From Aurantiacibacter sp. MUD11 (lineage in GTDB: Bacteria; Pseudomonadota; Alphaproteobacteria; Sphingomonadales; Sphingomonadaceae): a stretch of 64,000 bases of DNA. The position numbers were made by a program, and so were the translations under genes. This document shows, piece by piece, positions 20,452-28,876 of this stretch (positions are counted from its first letter, which is position 1; every line of letters begins with the position of its first letter). Below the pieces are notes generated by a model. It was not told the DNA's origin. It saw nothing but the letters and a program-made list of their open reading frames with translations, and did no database searches. The stretch is taken from contig NZ_CP114054.1 in the NCBI RefSeq assembly GCF_026967575.1, positions 1 to 64,000 of the forward strand, given 5' to 3'.

Positions 20452-21206
20452 GCGTCTCCCTCCCGCTCCAGGTAGATGACGTCGCGCGGCTGGTTCAGCA
20501 GGTGCTGGCCGCTGTCGACATACAGTGCCTCGCCGCTCGCCAGCGGGCCTTCGGCCAGGAACAGCGCGGCATCCGCGATCTCATCGCTGCAGGTGCGGCG
20601 CCGCAGCAGGTTGAGCCGATGCGAGCGCTCGGCTTCTTCCGCGGTCTGGTCATGACTGGCCAGAATCGCGCCGGGGGCGAGCATGTAGACGCGGTCGTCC
20701 CCCTTGTGCGCCATCGCCAGCATGCGCCCCGCGACATCGGCGGCGGCCTTGCTCATCGTGTAGCTGAAGAAATCCGGGTTGAGGTTCGCCAGCTTCTGGT
20801 CGGTCACCTGCACCATGCGTCGGCCGCGCTTGCTGCGGGCATGGGCGAAATAGGTCTGCGCCATGAGCGCAGGCGTGGCGGCGTTGACTTGCATTGCCTG
20901 CCGGTTCGTCTCGGGAACGAGAGCGGTTACGGAATCGGGCGCAAAAATCGACGCCGAATTGATGAGGCAGCGCCAGTCCTCCAGCCGCGCGGCCAGCTCG
21001 CGCACCATTGTTGCCGCCGCTCCAGCGTCGGAAAGGTCGCAGCGGACGACTTCTGCGCTCGGCAGCTCCGCGGCCAGCGCATTCGCCGCATCCACCGAGC
21101 GATTGCAGTGGATTACGACGTGCCAGCCCGCTTCGGCGAAGCGCCGACACATGGCTGCGCCCAATCGTTTCGCACCACCAGTGACAAGGACAGCCTTGCG
21201 CGTCAC
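20448..21206 (-). CDS. SDR oxidoreductase, pteridine/dihydromonapterin reductase-like
   Basis: 252 residues from a GTG start. Rossmann fold with TGGAKRLG near the N-terminus (the TGxxxRxG form and an HCNRS segment suggest NADPH), NSASIF, and the catalytic Tyr149 and Lys153 (SYTMSKAA). This version of the nucleotide motif is seen in pteridine reductases and FolM. It opens a three-gene operon with the cytochrome b and molybdoenzyme, which is curious because the latter needs a molybdopterin cofactor. A role in reducing a pterin is inference; generic carbonyl reductase is the alternative. Confidence 0.75.
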   Translation of the reverse strand: MTRKAVLVTGGAKRLGAAMCRRFAEAGWHVVIHCNRSVDAANALAAELPSAEVVRCDLSDAGAAATMVRELAARLEDWRCLINSASIFAPDSVTALVPETNRQAMQVNAATPALMAQTYFAHARSKRGRRMVQVTDQKLANLNPDFFSYTMSKAAADVAGRMLAMAHKGDDRVYMLAPGAILASHDQTAEEAERSHRLNLLRRRTCSDEIADAALFLAEGPLASGEALYVDSGQHLLNQPRDVIYLEREGDA

Positions 21207-21226
21207 GGAAAAATGGACAAAGTCAA

Positions 21227-21255
21227 TTGTGAGGTCGAATTCATAGACCTACGAT
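21227..21255 (+). promoter_or_regulatory. Candidate promoter of the second sugar dehydrogenase
   Basis: TTGTGA (21227-21232) and TACGAT (21250-21255) with a 17 bp spacer, about 50 bp upstream of the start codon in the divergent interval. Confidence 0.35.
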
Positions 21256-21305
21256 AATGACGGGAGCCGGGGACACAACCGGGCTTTTGGTACGGGGAGA
21301 GACGA

Positions 21306-22544
21306 ATGAAATTGCGCTTGGCATTTGCTGCGGGGGCAGCAGCACTGGCTTTGGCAGCAGGCACGGCAACAGCGCAGGATGAACCTCCCGGTCCGCCGCC
21401 CTTCGGGGGCACCGAACTGGGCGAGGGCCCTTGGGATTTCCATGCCGAACACGGTCCGATCCACGTCGAGGTCGTCGCCCGGCTGGAACGGCCCTGGGGC
21501 ATCGTCTTCCTTCCCGAAGGCGGCATGCTGGTGACCGAACGCGTCGGTCGGCTGCGCCACATCGCGGCCGACGGTACGCTCGATCCCGATCCCATCGCCG
21601 GCGTGCCGACCATGTACACCTTCGGCATCGCCGGGCTGAAGGGCATCGCGCTGCACCCCGACTTTGCCGAGAACCGGCTGGTCTACATGGCCTACTCCAA
21701 GATCGATCCGGAGGACTCGAACGTCTCCACCCTGGCCGTGATGCGCGGCCGCTGGGCGCCGGGCGCGGACAGGCTGACCGACGTAGAAGACATTTTCGTC
21801 GCCGACACCTGGTACGGCGCGCAGCCGTTGCCGGAACGGTGCTGCGGGCAGGGCCCCGCCTTCGGTTCCTATGGCGGGCGCATCCTGTTCGATCCCGACG
21901 GCCACCTGTTCGTCACCAGTGGCGACCGCAACTACGGCGAGATGGTGCAGGACCCGTCGAACCACTACGGCAAGATCTTCCGCATGACCGACGAGGGTGA
22001 ACCGGTGCCCGGCAATCCCTGGATCGGCCTCGAGGGGCACGAACCGCGCGTCTGGTCGACCGGCCACCGCAACCCGCTGGGCCTAGCCTACAATCCCTAC
22101 ACCGGAGAGCTGTGGGAGAGCGAATTCGGCCCGCGCGGCGGGGACGAAGTCAACCGTATCCTGCGCGGCGGCAACTACGGCTGGATGAGTGTTACGCAAG
22201 GCATGCATTACGACGGCACGCAGATGGAGCATGTCCGGAACGCGCCCGGCATGATCGATCCGGTGCTGGTGTTCGGCCCACCCAGCTTCAATCCGGGGAA
22301 CCTCACCTTCTACACCGGCACCCAGTTGCGCGGGTGGGAGCGGGACATGCTGCTGGGCAGCTTCACCCAAGGGCTGCTGCGCTATGACACCGACAATACC
22401 GGCATGCCGATTGGCGAACCCGAACGGCTGCTGCGCGAACTTGGCCAGCGCTGGCGTGACGTGCAGGTGGCACCGGACGGTTCGGTCTACCTGCTGACCG
22501 ACCAGGTGGAAGGCGCGGTGCTGCGGCTGACTGCAGGCGGCTGA
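21306..22544 (+). CDS. Second PQQ-type sugar dehydrogenase, exported
   Basis: 412 residues. Signal peptide (MKLRLAFAAGAAALALAAG, cleavage after ATA) with GGGGAGAG as ribosome site. The same beta-propeller family as the gene at 15924: LERPWGIVFLPEGGMLVTER, STGHRNPLGLAYNP, FGPRGGDEVNRI and GGNYGW are conserved. An extra loop carries a CC pair (PERCCGQGPAFGSYGG). It is predicted to oxidise an aldose in the periplasm with PQQ. Two paralogues within 6 kb in separate transcription units suggest different substrates. It is convergent with the next gene (2 bp gap). Confidence 0.85.
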   Translation: MKLRLAFAAGAAALALAAGTATAQDEPPGPPPFGGTELGEGPWDFHAEHGPIHVEVVARLERPWGIVFLPEGGMLVTERVGRLRHIAADGTLDPDPIAGVPTMYTFGIAGLKGIALHPDFAENRLVYMAYSKIDPEDSNVSTLAVMRGRWAPGADRLTDVEDIFVADTWYGAQPLPERCCGQGPAFGSYGGRILFDPDGHLFVTSGDRNYGEMVQDPSNHYGKIFRMTDEGEPVPGNPWIGLEGHEPRVWSTGHRNPLGLAYNPYTGELWESEFGPRGGDEVNRILRGGNYGWMSVTQGMHYDGTQMEHVRNAPGMIDPVLVFGPPSFNPGNLTFYTGTQLRGWERDMLLGSFTQGLLRYDTDNTGMPIGEPERLLRELGQRWRDVQVAPDGSVYLLTDQVEGAVLRLTAGG

Positions 22545-22546
22545 CG

Positions 22547-23251
22547 TCAGCCTTCGCCGACCACGGTCTTGACGTTGTAACGCAGGACTTCCTCGTCGCT
22601 GAGGCAGTAGCGGGTGCTGGGATTGCGGTCGCTCTCGACCGCCTGCACCTGGTACATCACCTCGGTCAGCAGCAGGCGGCTCACGCCCATGCGGATGAGG
22701 AAGTCATTGTCCTCGCTCGCCAGCAGCGCGCTCGACTGCTCGATCTCGCCGATCAGTTCGGCAGTGGCCTGCGTGCCGTCGAGCACGGTCTCGCTGATCA
22801 CCGAGCGGTCGGAGGTATGCGTGAACATGTGCACCATGAAGATGCCGCCCGGCTCCACATGGCGGGCGAGGCCGCCCATGAACATGAAGTTGCAGGCCGA
22901 AAAGCAGGTCCAGCCGGTCGGGATGCGGGTCTGCAGGGCATAGGAGCGGATGATCCGCCCCGCCTCGTTGCCGGCGCGGGCATCGCCGCCGCGCGAGCGG
23001 ATCCAGACCTCGCCGATCATCTCGTCCGCATCGATGGCGGCGCGCAGCCGTTCGGGTAGTGTCGCATCGATGATGCCCTCGGCCACGAGCACGCGCATGT
23101 CCCCGGCATCGCGTGTGCTGAGCACCATGCGTTCTGCGGGACCCCAGTCGGGTTCCGCCGGACAAGTCGGGTTGGCCGAGTCCACCTCGCTCTGGGCGCT
23201 CAGCGCAAAGCAGGCACCGATTGCCAGCAAGGCACGGGCGGCACGTCTCAT
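22547..23251 (-). CDS. Exported ClpP-fold-like protein of unknown function
   Basis: 234 residues from 23251, where the ATG overlaps the upstream stop by 4 bp. Signal peptide at the N-terminus. The middle resembles the crotonase/ClpP-like fold seen in periplasmic COG3904-type proteins: IGEVWIRSRGGDARAGNEAG, then PTGWTCFSACNFMFMGG with a serine in the position of a nucleophile (CFSAC), and MVHMFTHTSD with histidines. A periplasmic serine hydrolase is possible but unproven. It is co-translated with the surface-antigen-like protein. Confidence 0.6.
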   Translation of the reverse strand: MRRAARALLAIGACFALSAQSEVDSANPTCPAEPDWGPAERMVLSTRDAGDMRVLVAEGIIDATLPERLRAAIDADEMIGEVWIRSRGGDARAGNEAGRIIRSYALQTRIPTGWTCFSACNFMFMGGLARHVEPGGIFMVHMFTHTSDRSVISETVLDGTQATAELIGEIEQSSALLASEDNDFLIRMGVSRLLLTEVMYQVQAVESDRNPSTRYCLSDEEVLRYNVKTVVGEG

Positions 23252-23868
23252 GCTGCGATGGAATAGCGCGGCGAAGGCGGACGGCGGCACATGCGCTTCT
23301 CGTCACGGGTTTCCTCGCCGCCGACAATAATCACGTCGGACACGGTGATGCAGTCGACATTCTGGCCGGGGGCGGTGTCGCGCCCGGTGACGGTGGAACG
23401 GCCGGAAACGCCGTCACGGGTCTCCGATACCCAGGCAGAGGTCGAGCCGACCTCTGCCCCGCCGTCTTCGCCCGCGCCCCGCGTTGCCTCGACCGTGGCC
23501 TCGGCCGCCTGCCGCTGCTCGTCCGGATCGAGCTGGCAGGCGATGGCGGTGCTGATCTGGTCGGAGAATTCGCCGACGGGCACATAGGTGGGCAGGCCGG
23601 CCCGGCGCGCGGCATCGTTGGCTGCATCGCCCAGCAGGCCGCCAAGGATGCGCCGCCCGACGCTCGGCGAGCTGTCCTGCGCGCATTCCTCCGGGGTCTG
23701 CGACTGTTCCGGCTCCGGTTCGGGTTCGCGATCCCGCTCCGCTGCGCGCCGCGCTTCGTTGACGATGCTGCCAAAGCCGCCGAACTGCGCCTGCGCGGGT
23801 ACTGCGAGGCCTGCCGCGGCAAGTAGTGCGCTGGCGAGGCCAAGTAACTGGAACTTCCGATTATTCAT
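23248..23868 (-). CDS. Exported surface-antigen-like protein
   Basis: 206 residues from 23868 (ATG beginning MNNRKFQLL, a good signal peptide ending VPAQAQ). The mature part has an acidic PEPEPEQ stretch, a Gly-rich helix (RRILGGLLGDAANDAARRAG) and a C-terminal domain of paired cysteines around GSTSAWVSETRDGVSGRSTV and CRRPPS. This recalls the C-terminal part of rickettsial 17 kDa surface antigen proteins. Location is probably the outer membrane or periplasm; role unknown. It overlaps the following gene by 4 bp. Confidence 0.6.
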   Translation of the reverse strand: MNNRKFQLLGLASALLAAAGLAVPAQAQFGGFGSIVNEARRAAERDREPEPEPEQSQTPEECAQDSSPSVGRRILGGLLGDAANDAARRAGLPTYVPVGEFSDQISTAIACQLDPDEQRQAAEATVEATRGAGEDGGAEVGSTSAWVSETRDGVSGRSTVTGRDTAPGQNVDCITVSDVIIVGGEETRDEKRMCRRPPSPRYSIAA

Positions 23869-23939
23869 GGCTCGCACCCTCCTGCGTCCGCTGACCAAGC
23901 TACGTCTTGGCCGGGCGAGGGTCAAATGCCCAAGTCTGG

Positions 23940-26267
23940 CTAGTCAATGTTCTCCGGCACCTTTTCGCGCAGGTCTGCCAGCCACACCTCGGCTACGGCA
24001 TCGCTCGGCGCGCGCCAGTCGCCACGCGGGCTGAGCGCGCCGCCGGCGGAAACCTTGGGGCCGTTGGGCAGGGCGCTGCGCTTGAACTGGCTGAAGGCGA
24101 AGAACCGCTTCACGAAATTCTCCAGCCAGTGGCGGATGGTGGCGAGATCGTAGGCGTTCTTCTTCGCCTCCGGGAAATCCTGCGGCCACACCCCTTCGGC
24201 AATGTCGCGCCAGGCGTGCCAGCACAGGAAAGCCGTGTGGCTCGGCTGCTGCCCCCAGCGGATGGTGTGGTGGAGGAAGAAGTCGTTGAGCTCGTAGGGA
24301 CCGATCACGCTCTCGGTGCTCTGGATATTGCCCTTCTCGTCGGCGGGCACGAGTTCGGGGCTGATCTCGGTCGCCAGCACCTCTTCCAGCACCTCGTTGA
24401 CATGGGCATCGAACTGGTTGGTGCGCTCGGTCCAGCGGATCAGGTACTGGATCAGCGTCTTGGGCACGCCCGAATTGACGCCGTAGTGGCTCATCTGGTC
24501 GCCCACCCCATAGGTGCACCAGCCTAGCGCCAGTTCGGAAAGGTCGCCGGTGCCGATCACGAAACCCCGGTGATGCCCGGAAAGGCGGAACAGGTAATCG
24601 GTGCGCAGGCCTGCCTGCACGTTCTCGAAGGTGACGTCATAGACCGGCTCGCCCTCGGCAAAGGGGTGACCCATGTCCTGCAGCATCTGCCGGGCGGCGG
24701 GCTTGATATCGATTTCCTCGGCGGTGATGCCGAAGGCTTCCATCAGCTTCCAGGCGTTGGACTTGGTCTCGTCCGAGGTGGCGAAGCCGGGCATGGTGTA
24801 GCCGCGGATGGTGGTGCGCGGCAGGCCGAGCATGTCGCAGGCCTTGGCGCAGACGATCAGGGCATGGGTGGAATCGAGGCCCCCGGAAATGCCGATCACC
24901 AGCGACTCGGTGTTGGTCGCCTGCATCCGCCGCATCAGCGCGTCGACCTGGATGTTGAACGCCTCGTAGCAGTCCTCGTCCAGCTTGTCGGCGCGGTTCG
25001 GCACGAAGGGGAAGCGGCGGATCGGACGTTCGAGGCCGATATCGCCATGCTGGTAGTGATGCTCGAACCCGACGGTGCGGTAGTGGTCCTCGGGGCGTCC
25101 GGCATCTTCGGCAGCGTCGTTGAACGTGCCCATGCGCATGCGTTCGTTGAGCACGCGGCGGGTGTCGATATCGGTGACGCACAGTTCCGGCTCCAGCTCG
25201 AAGCGCACGCTCTCCACCATCAGGTCACCCAGTTCGTAGACCATGCCCTGGCCATCCCAGCTGAGGTCGGTCGTGCTCTCGCCAAATCCGCTGGCGGAAT
25301 AGACATAGGCGCAGACCGCACGGCTGGAACTGGCGCGGCACAGCATGTGGCGCTCATCCGCCTTGCCGATGGTGATGTTGCTGGCGGAAAGGTTCAGCAC
25401 GATGGTGGCGCCCGCCAGCGCGGCCAGCGTGCCGGGCGGGGTGGGGGCCCAGTAGTCCTCGCAGATCTCGATGCCGAAGGTGAATCCGGGCAGGTTGGTG
25501 GCAGAGAAGATCAGGTCGGTACCGAACGGAACTTCAGCCCCGTTCACGACCAGCCAAAGGTCCTGGCAATTGTTGCCGCGCGCGAACCAGCGCTTCTCGT
25601 AGTATTCGCGGTAATTGGGCAGGAAGCTTTTGGGCACCACGCCCAGCACCTCGCCATGGGCGATTGCCAAGGCGCAGTTGTAGATGCGGCCGTTGCGGCG
25701 CAGCGGCGCGCCGATCACCAGCACGGGGTTCAGCTTCTCGCTCGCCTTGCGGACCGTCTCGATCCCGCGCTCCACCGCGTCGAGCAGCGCTGCCTGGATA
25801 TGCAGGTCGTCGATCGCATAGGAGGACAGACACAGTTCCGGGTAGAGCAGCAGGTCGACATTGCGCGCATGCGCGATCTCCGCCTGTTCGATGATGCCGG
25901 CGGCATTGTAGGGCACGTCGGCAGTGCGGGTCTTGGGCGTGCTCGTCGCCACCCGCACGAAGCCGTGGTCGTGCATGTCGAAGAAGTCGAAGTCGGTTGC
26001 GCTCATCGCGGGTTCGCTTTCGGCCAAAGTGCTGTCGATTGATGTGTTCGTGGCGGGCTCGAGAAAGTCGCCCGGTTCGCAGATACCCAGTTCGGCCAAG
26101 CGTTTCTGGGTGGCGGCGCGAGGCACCTTGCCCTTGGCTTCCCAGCCATAGACGGTGCGGCTGGGCCAGGCGTCCGGCTCGCCATATTGCAGGCCGAATT
26201 CCTCCGCACTCAGCGGCGGATCGTGCGCCTCGCGCCATTCGCGGATTTTCTGGCCGGCCAGATGCAT
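23940..26267 (-). CDS. nadE: Glutamine-dependent NAD+ synthetase with N-terminal HTH domain
   Basis: 775 residues when read from 26267. Residues 1-75 form an XRE/Cro-like helix-turn-helix (GQKIREWREAHDPPLSAEEF, then SRTVYGWEAKGKVPRA and KRLAELGIC), joined in frame by a Thr/Ser/Glu-rich linker to a full NAD synthetase. The synthetase has the glutaminase (nitrilase fold) triad E144, K213, C269 and the ATP pyrophosphatase loop ISGGLDST (460-467). It converts nicotinate adenine dinucleotide, glutamine and ATP to NAD+. I checked every codon of the junction and found no stop. An alternative start at 26006 (688 residues, synthetase only) has no Shine-Dalgarno, whereas 26267 has GCGGGG. A palindrome sits just upstream of 26267. 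Autoregulation is inferred. Confidence 0.85.
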   Translation of the reverse strand: MHLAGQKIREWREAHDPPLSAEEFGLQYGEPDAWPSRTVYGWEAKGKVPRAATQKRLAELGICEPGDFLEPATNTSIDSTLAESEPAMSATDFDFFDMHDHGFVRVATSTPKTRTADVPYNAAGIIEQAEIAHARNVDLLLYPELCLSSYAIDDLHIQAALLDAVERGIETVRKASEKLNPVLVIGAPLRRNGRIYNCALAIAHGEVLGVVPKSFLPNYREYYEKRWFARGNNCQDLWLVVNGAEVPFGTDLIFSATNLPGFTFGIEICEDYWAPTPPGTLAALAGATIVLNLSASNITIGKADERHMLCRASSSRAVCAYVYSASGFGESTTDLSWDGQGMVYELGDLMVESVRFELEPELCVTDIDTRRVLNERMRMGTFNDAAEDAGRPEDHYRTVGFEHHYQHGDIGLERPIRRFPFVPNRADKLDEDCYEAFNIQVDALMRRMQATNTESLVIGISGGLDSTHALIVCAKACDMLGLPRTTIRGYTMPGFATSDETKSNAWKLMEAFGITAEEIDIKPAARQMLQDMGHPFAEGEPVYDVTFENVQAGLRTDYLFRLSGHHRGFVIGTGDLSELALGWCTYGVGDQMSHYGVNSGVPKTLIQYLIRWTERTNQFDAHVNEVLEEVLATEISPELVPADEKGNIQSTESVIGPYELNDFFLHHTIRWGQQPSHTAFLCWHAWRDIAEGVWPQDFPEAKKNAYDLATIRHWLENFVKRFFAFSQFKRSALPNGPKVSAGGALSPRGDWRAPSDAVAEVWLADLREKVPENID

Positions 26268-26276
26268 GACCCCGCA

Positions 26277-26293
26277 GTATCCCAAAAGGATAC
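26277..26293. promoter_or_regulatory. Palindrome in front of HTH-nadE, candidate operator
   Basis: GTATCC-caaaa-GGATAC, perfect six-base arms, 10-26 bp upstream of the ATG at 26267. On the gene's strand TTGCAC-N17-TACTGC could be a promoter that overlaps it. A dimeric XRE-type domain such as the one encoded immediately downstream would fit a site of this size. Confidence 0.5.
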
Positions 26294-26309
26294 AGGGTGC
26301 AAATGCAAA

Positions 26310-26343
26310 GCGCCGCCGCTCCGGGGACGGGGAGCGACGGCGC
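26310..26343 (-). terminator. Hairpin terminator after glycine-zipper gene
   Basis: Arms 26310-26322 and 26331-26343 pair at 12 of 13 positions around an 8-base loop. On the minus strand they are followed by TTTGCATTTG. It separates the glycine-zipper gene from HTH-nadE. Confidence 0.5.
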
Positions 26344-26391
26344 CTCAGGAGGGCAGGCCGGAGGGGAAACGGCCTGCCAAGTCTTTGATCG

Positions 26392-26865
26392 TTAACGGCA
26401 GCGGGCCTCGCCACGGTCGATCTCGCGACCCAGCAGGCCGCCAACCACGGCGCCCAGCAGGGTGCCGAGCGTGCGATCACCGCGAGTGTCGATCGCCCGG
26501 CCCACCAGTGCGCCACCGGCGGCACCGATGATCAGGCCGGTCGTGCCGTTCTCGCGCTCGCAATAGTAACGGCCATCGCGGCCCTGCCAGACGCGGTCGC
26601 CACGGCGCACGCGGCGTGGTTCGTGATAGCGGCCATATTCGTCATAGGTGCGATAGCGATCGCGGCGGTCGTCGTAACGGTCGCGATAGCGGTCACGCCG
26701 GTCGTCCCGCCGATCGTAGCGCGCGTCGTAGCGATCGTGACCACGGTCGTGATCGCGATAGCCGTGCGCGGGCGCCCAGGAGGGCGGGCCGTGCTGCGCC
26801 ATCGCAGGGGCAGCGGGAAGCGCCAGCGAGGTGGCGGCGGCGAACGCAATCAGGGTCTTCTTCAT
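26392..26865 (-). CDS. Exported RcnB-like/glycine-zipper protein
   Basis: 157 residues. Signal peptide (MKKTLIAFAAATSLALPAAP, cleavage after AMA), then an extremely Arg/Asp/Tyr-rich stretch (repeats of DRYDARYDRRDD type, about 35-85), a short RVWQGRDGRYYCER strand, and a C-terminal glycine-zipper (GLIIGAAGGALVGRAID and GTLLGAVVGGLLGREID) that could insert in a membrane. RcnB-type proteins are linked to metal homeostasis, and glycine zippers occur in outer-membrane lipoproteins. No specific role can be given here. Confidence 0.75.
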   Translation of the reverse strand: MKKTLIAFAAATSLALPAAPAMAQHGPPSWAPAHGYRDHDRGHDRYDARYDRRDDRRDRYRDRYDDRRDRYRTYDEYGRYHEPRRVRRGDRVWQGRDGRYYCERENGTTGLIIGAAGGALVGRAIDTRGDRTLGTLLGAVVGGLLGREIDRGEARCR

Positions 26866-26992
26866 CGCTCAATACCTTTCGACTCGACATGATGTGTTGT
26901 CGGTAATGAGCAATATCGTTCATGTTTCCCCAACCGGAGATGAACAAATCGTTGGAGGGCAAATTCAGGGACGAGCCGTTTCTCCGGCGCGT

Positions 26993-27586
26993 TCAGTCGC
27001 CTTTCCGGGCGGTTATGGCGATCCAGTCGCGCATCACCTTGTCGAGTCCGCCATCGCGATAATCGTGGACGTCCTCCAGCTCCCAGCCGGCAACGCGATA
27101 GAGATCGAGCAGGTGCTGGCGCGGGGCGAAATTGTAGAGGCGTCCGAACCGGTCCCGGTCGTCGCCGTCGCCCAGCTTGTAGTTGGCGAAGAACCAGCCG
27201 CCCGGCCGCAGGGCCCGGTGGATGCGGCACAGCACGTCGCCAAGGCCCGCCAGTGGCTGGTGGTGCAGCGAGGCATGCGCCCAGACCGCGTCGTAGGCGG
27301 CGTCTGCATCCAGCTCGGCGAACCTCAGGATGCGCACGTCCTGCCCGGTCCGCTCCCGCGCCTTCTTCGCCATGCCGATGGAACCATCGGTCATGTCGAC
27401 GGAGAAACCGCGCTCCAGCATGCGCTGCGCATCCTTGCCACCGCCGCAGCCCAGTTCGAGGACATGCGCGCCTTCTGGCAGGCGGTCGAGAAAGCCGTCG
27501 AGCCAGCGCCCGTGAGAGATGGCGAAGCTCAGCGTGTAGCGTGGTGCCTCGCGGTCATAGAAGGCGATGGTGGCTTCGTCGGTCAT
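26993..27586 (-). CDS. Class I SAM-dependent methyltransferase
   Basis: 197 residues. The SAM-binding motif HVLELGCGGGKDAQRM comes after about 40 residues, followed by the acidic motif II (VDMTDGS) and a WAHASLHHQP segment in the motif IV position, then LRPGGWFF. It methylates an unknown small molecule or protein. It starts with good homology at MTDEATIAFYDREAPRY, a common opening of small-molecule methyltransferases. It diverges from the DUF418 gene. Confidence 0.8.
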   Translation of the reverse strand: MTDEATIAFYDREAPRYTLSFAISHGRWLDGFLDRLPEGAHVLELGCGGGKDAQRMLERGFSVDMTDGSIGMAKKARERTGQDVRILRFAELDADAAYDAVWAHASLHHQPLAGLGDVLCRIHRALRPGGWFFANYKLGDGDDRDRFGRLYNFAPRQHLLDLYRVAGWELEDVHDYRDGGLDKVMRDWIAITARKGD

Positions 27587-27652
27587 TTCAAAGACATGCT
27601 AACCCGCGCTTTCCAAGGCTTGCAAGAGTGCGTAATTCTGCGTGTGGGGGAA

Positions 27653-28876
27653 ATGGGGATGACACAGCCAGCCGCGGGCATTGCGCCCGTCACATCAAGC
27701 GAACGTATCGGCGAACTGGACGTGCTGCGCGGATTTGCGCTGCTGGGCGTACTGGTGGCCAACCTGTTCTGGTTCTCGGCCACCTACTTTTCCGCTTCGC
27801 TGGAGCAAATGGGGGCCTTCTTCGCCGATCCCGCCAACGCCCCGGCCATTTTCGCAGTCGACTGGCTGGTGTCCGACAAGGCCAACACCACCTTTGCCAC
27901 GCTGTTCGGCATGGGTTTCTGGGTGCAGATGCAGCGGATCGAGCAGCGCGGCGGCGCCTTTGCCGCGGTCTACCTGCGGCGCCTGTTCATCCTGATGGCG
28001 CTGGGGCTGATCAACATCCTGCTGATCTGGCCGTGGGACATCCTGTTCATCTATTCCATTGCCGGCCTGCTGCTGTTCCTGCTGCGCAAGCTTCCGGCGC
28101 GGACCATGCTGGCGATCGGCATAGTGCTGATCTTCGCGCGGCCGGTGCTGGAATTGCTCGCCGCAGCAGGCGGATTCGAGGCCATCGGCGAGCAGGCCTT
28201 CAGCGAAGCCGCGGCCGCCCAGCGCAACGCGGTGTTCGTCAGCGGCACCTATCCGCAATGGGTGGGGGAGGCCTGGCAGCTGTTCTGGACGGCAGGCATG
28301 CGCAGCCTCGAGATCCCCATCTGGGTGGTCTACGCGCTGGGACGCTTCATGATCGGTGCCAGCATCGTGCGTTCCGGCTGGCTCGAGCGTATCCCCGAGG
28401 TGCTGCCACAGCTCCGCCGCGTGTTCTGGGCCTGCCTGCTGCTGGGTCTGGCCGGAGAGGCCGTCTTCTCAGTCGGCCTGATCGCCGACGACTTCCTGTC
28501 GGAAATGCTGCACGCAGCGAGCTCCTATGCGCTGGCTTTCGGCTATGGCACCGGACTGGTGCTGTTCTTCAATTCCGCCCGCCTGCGCGGCATGGTCGAA
28601 TGCCTTGCCCCGGTCGGGCGCATGGCGCTGACCAACTACATGACGCAGGGCGTCTTCATCGGCTTCGTGCTCTACGGTTTCCATGGGGGTATGGCGCTGG
28701 CCGGCACCATCGGCGGCACGACGACACTAATGGCCGCGCTGCTGTTCTTCATCGCGCAGGTCGCCTTCAGCCACTTGTGGCTGGCACGATACCGTTTCGG
28801 ACCACTGGAATGGCTCTGGCGCGGGCTGACCTACGGCAAGTTCGCACCGATCCGGCGCGAGACCGAAGCGCCTTAG
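27653..28876 (+). CDS. DUF418 (YeiB-like) membrane protein
   Basis: 407 residues from 27653 (GGGGGAA upstream; a second ATG two codons later is equally possible). About nine membrane helices. The N-terminus [20 protein letters not shown] is the hallmark shared with acyltransferase-3-like families (DUF1624/DUF418), and the C-terminal DUF418 part includes [14 protein letters not shown] and [15 protein letters not shown]. The function of the family is not established; transport or acyl transfer across the inner membrane is proposed. Its stop overlaps the convergent rlmN stop. Confidence 0.82.
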   Translation: MGMTQPAAGIAPVTSSERIGELDVLRGFALLGVLVANLFWFSATYFSASLEQMGAFFADPANAPAIFAVDWLVSDKANTTFATLFGMGFWVQMQRIEQRGGAFAAVYLRRLFILMALGLINILLIWPWDILFIYSIAGLLLFLLRKLPARTMLAIGIVLIFARPVLELLAAAGGFEAIGEQAFSEAAAAQRNAVFVSGTYPQWVGEAWQLFWTAGMRSLEIPIWVVYALGRFMIGASIVRSGWLERIPEVLPQLRRVFWACLLLGLAGEAVFSVGLIADDFLSEMLHAASSYALAFGYGTGLVLFFNSARLRGMVECLAPVGRMALTNYMTQGVFIGFVLYGFHGGMALAGTIGGTTTLMAALLFFIAQVAFSHLWLARYRFGPLEWLWRGLTYGKFAPIRRETEAP

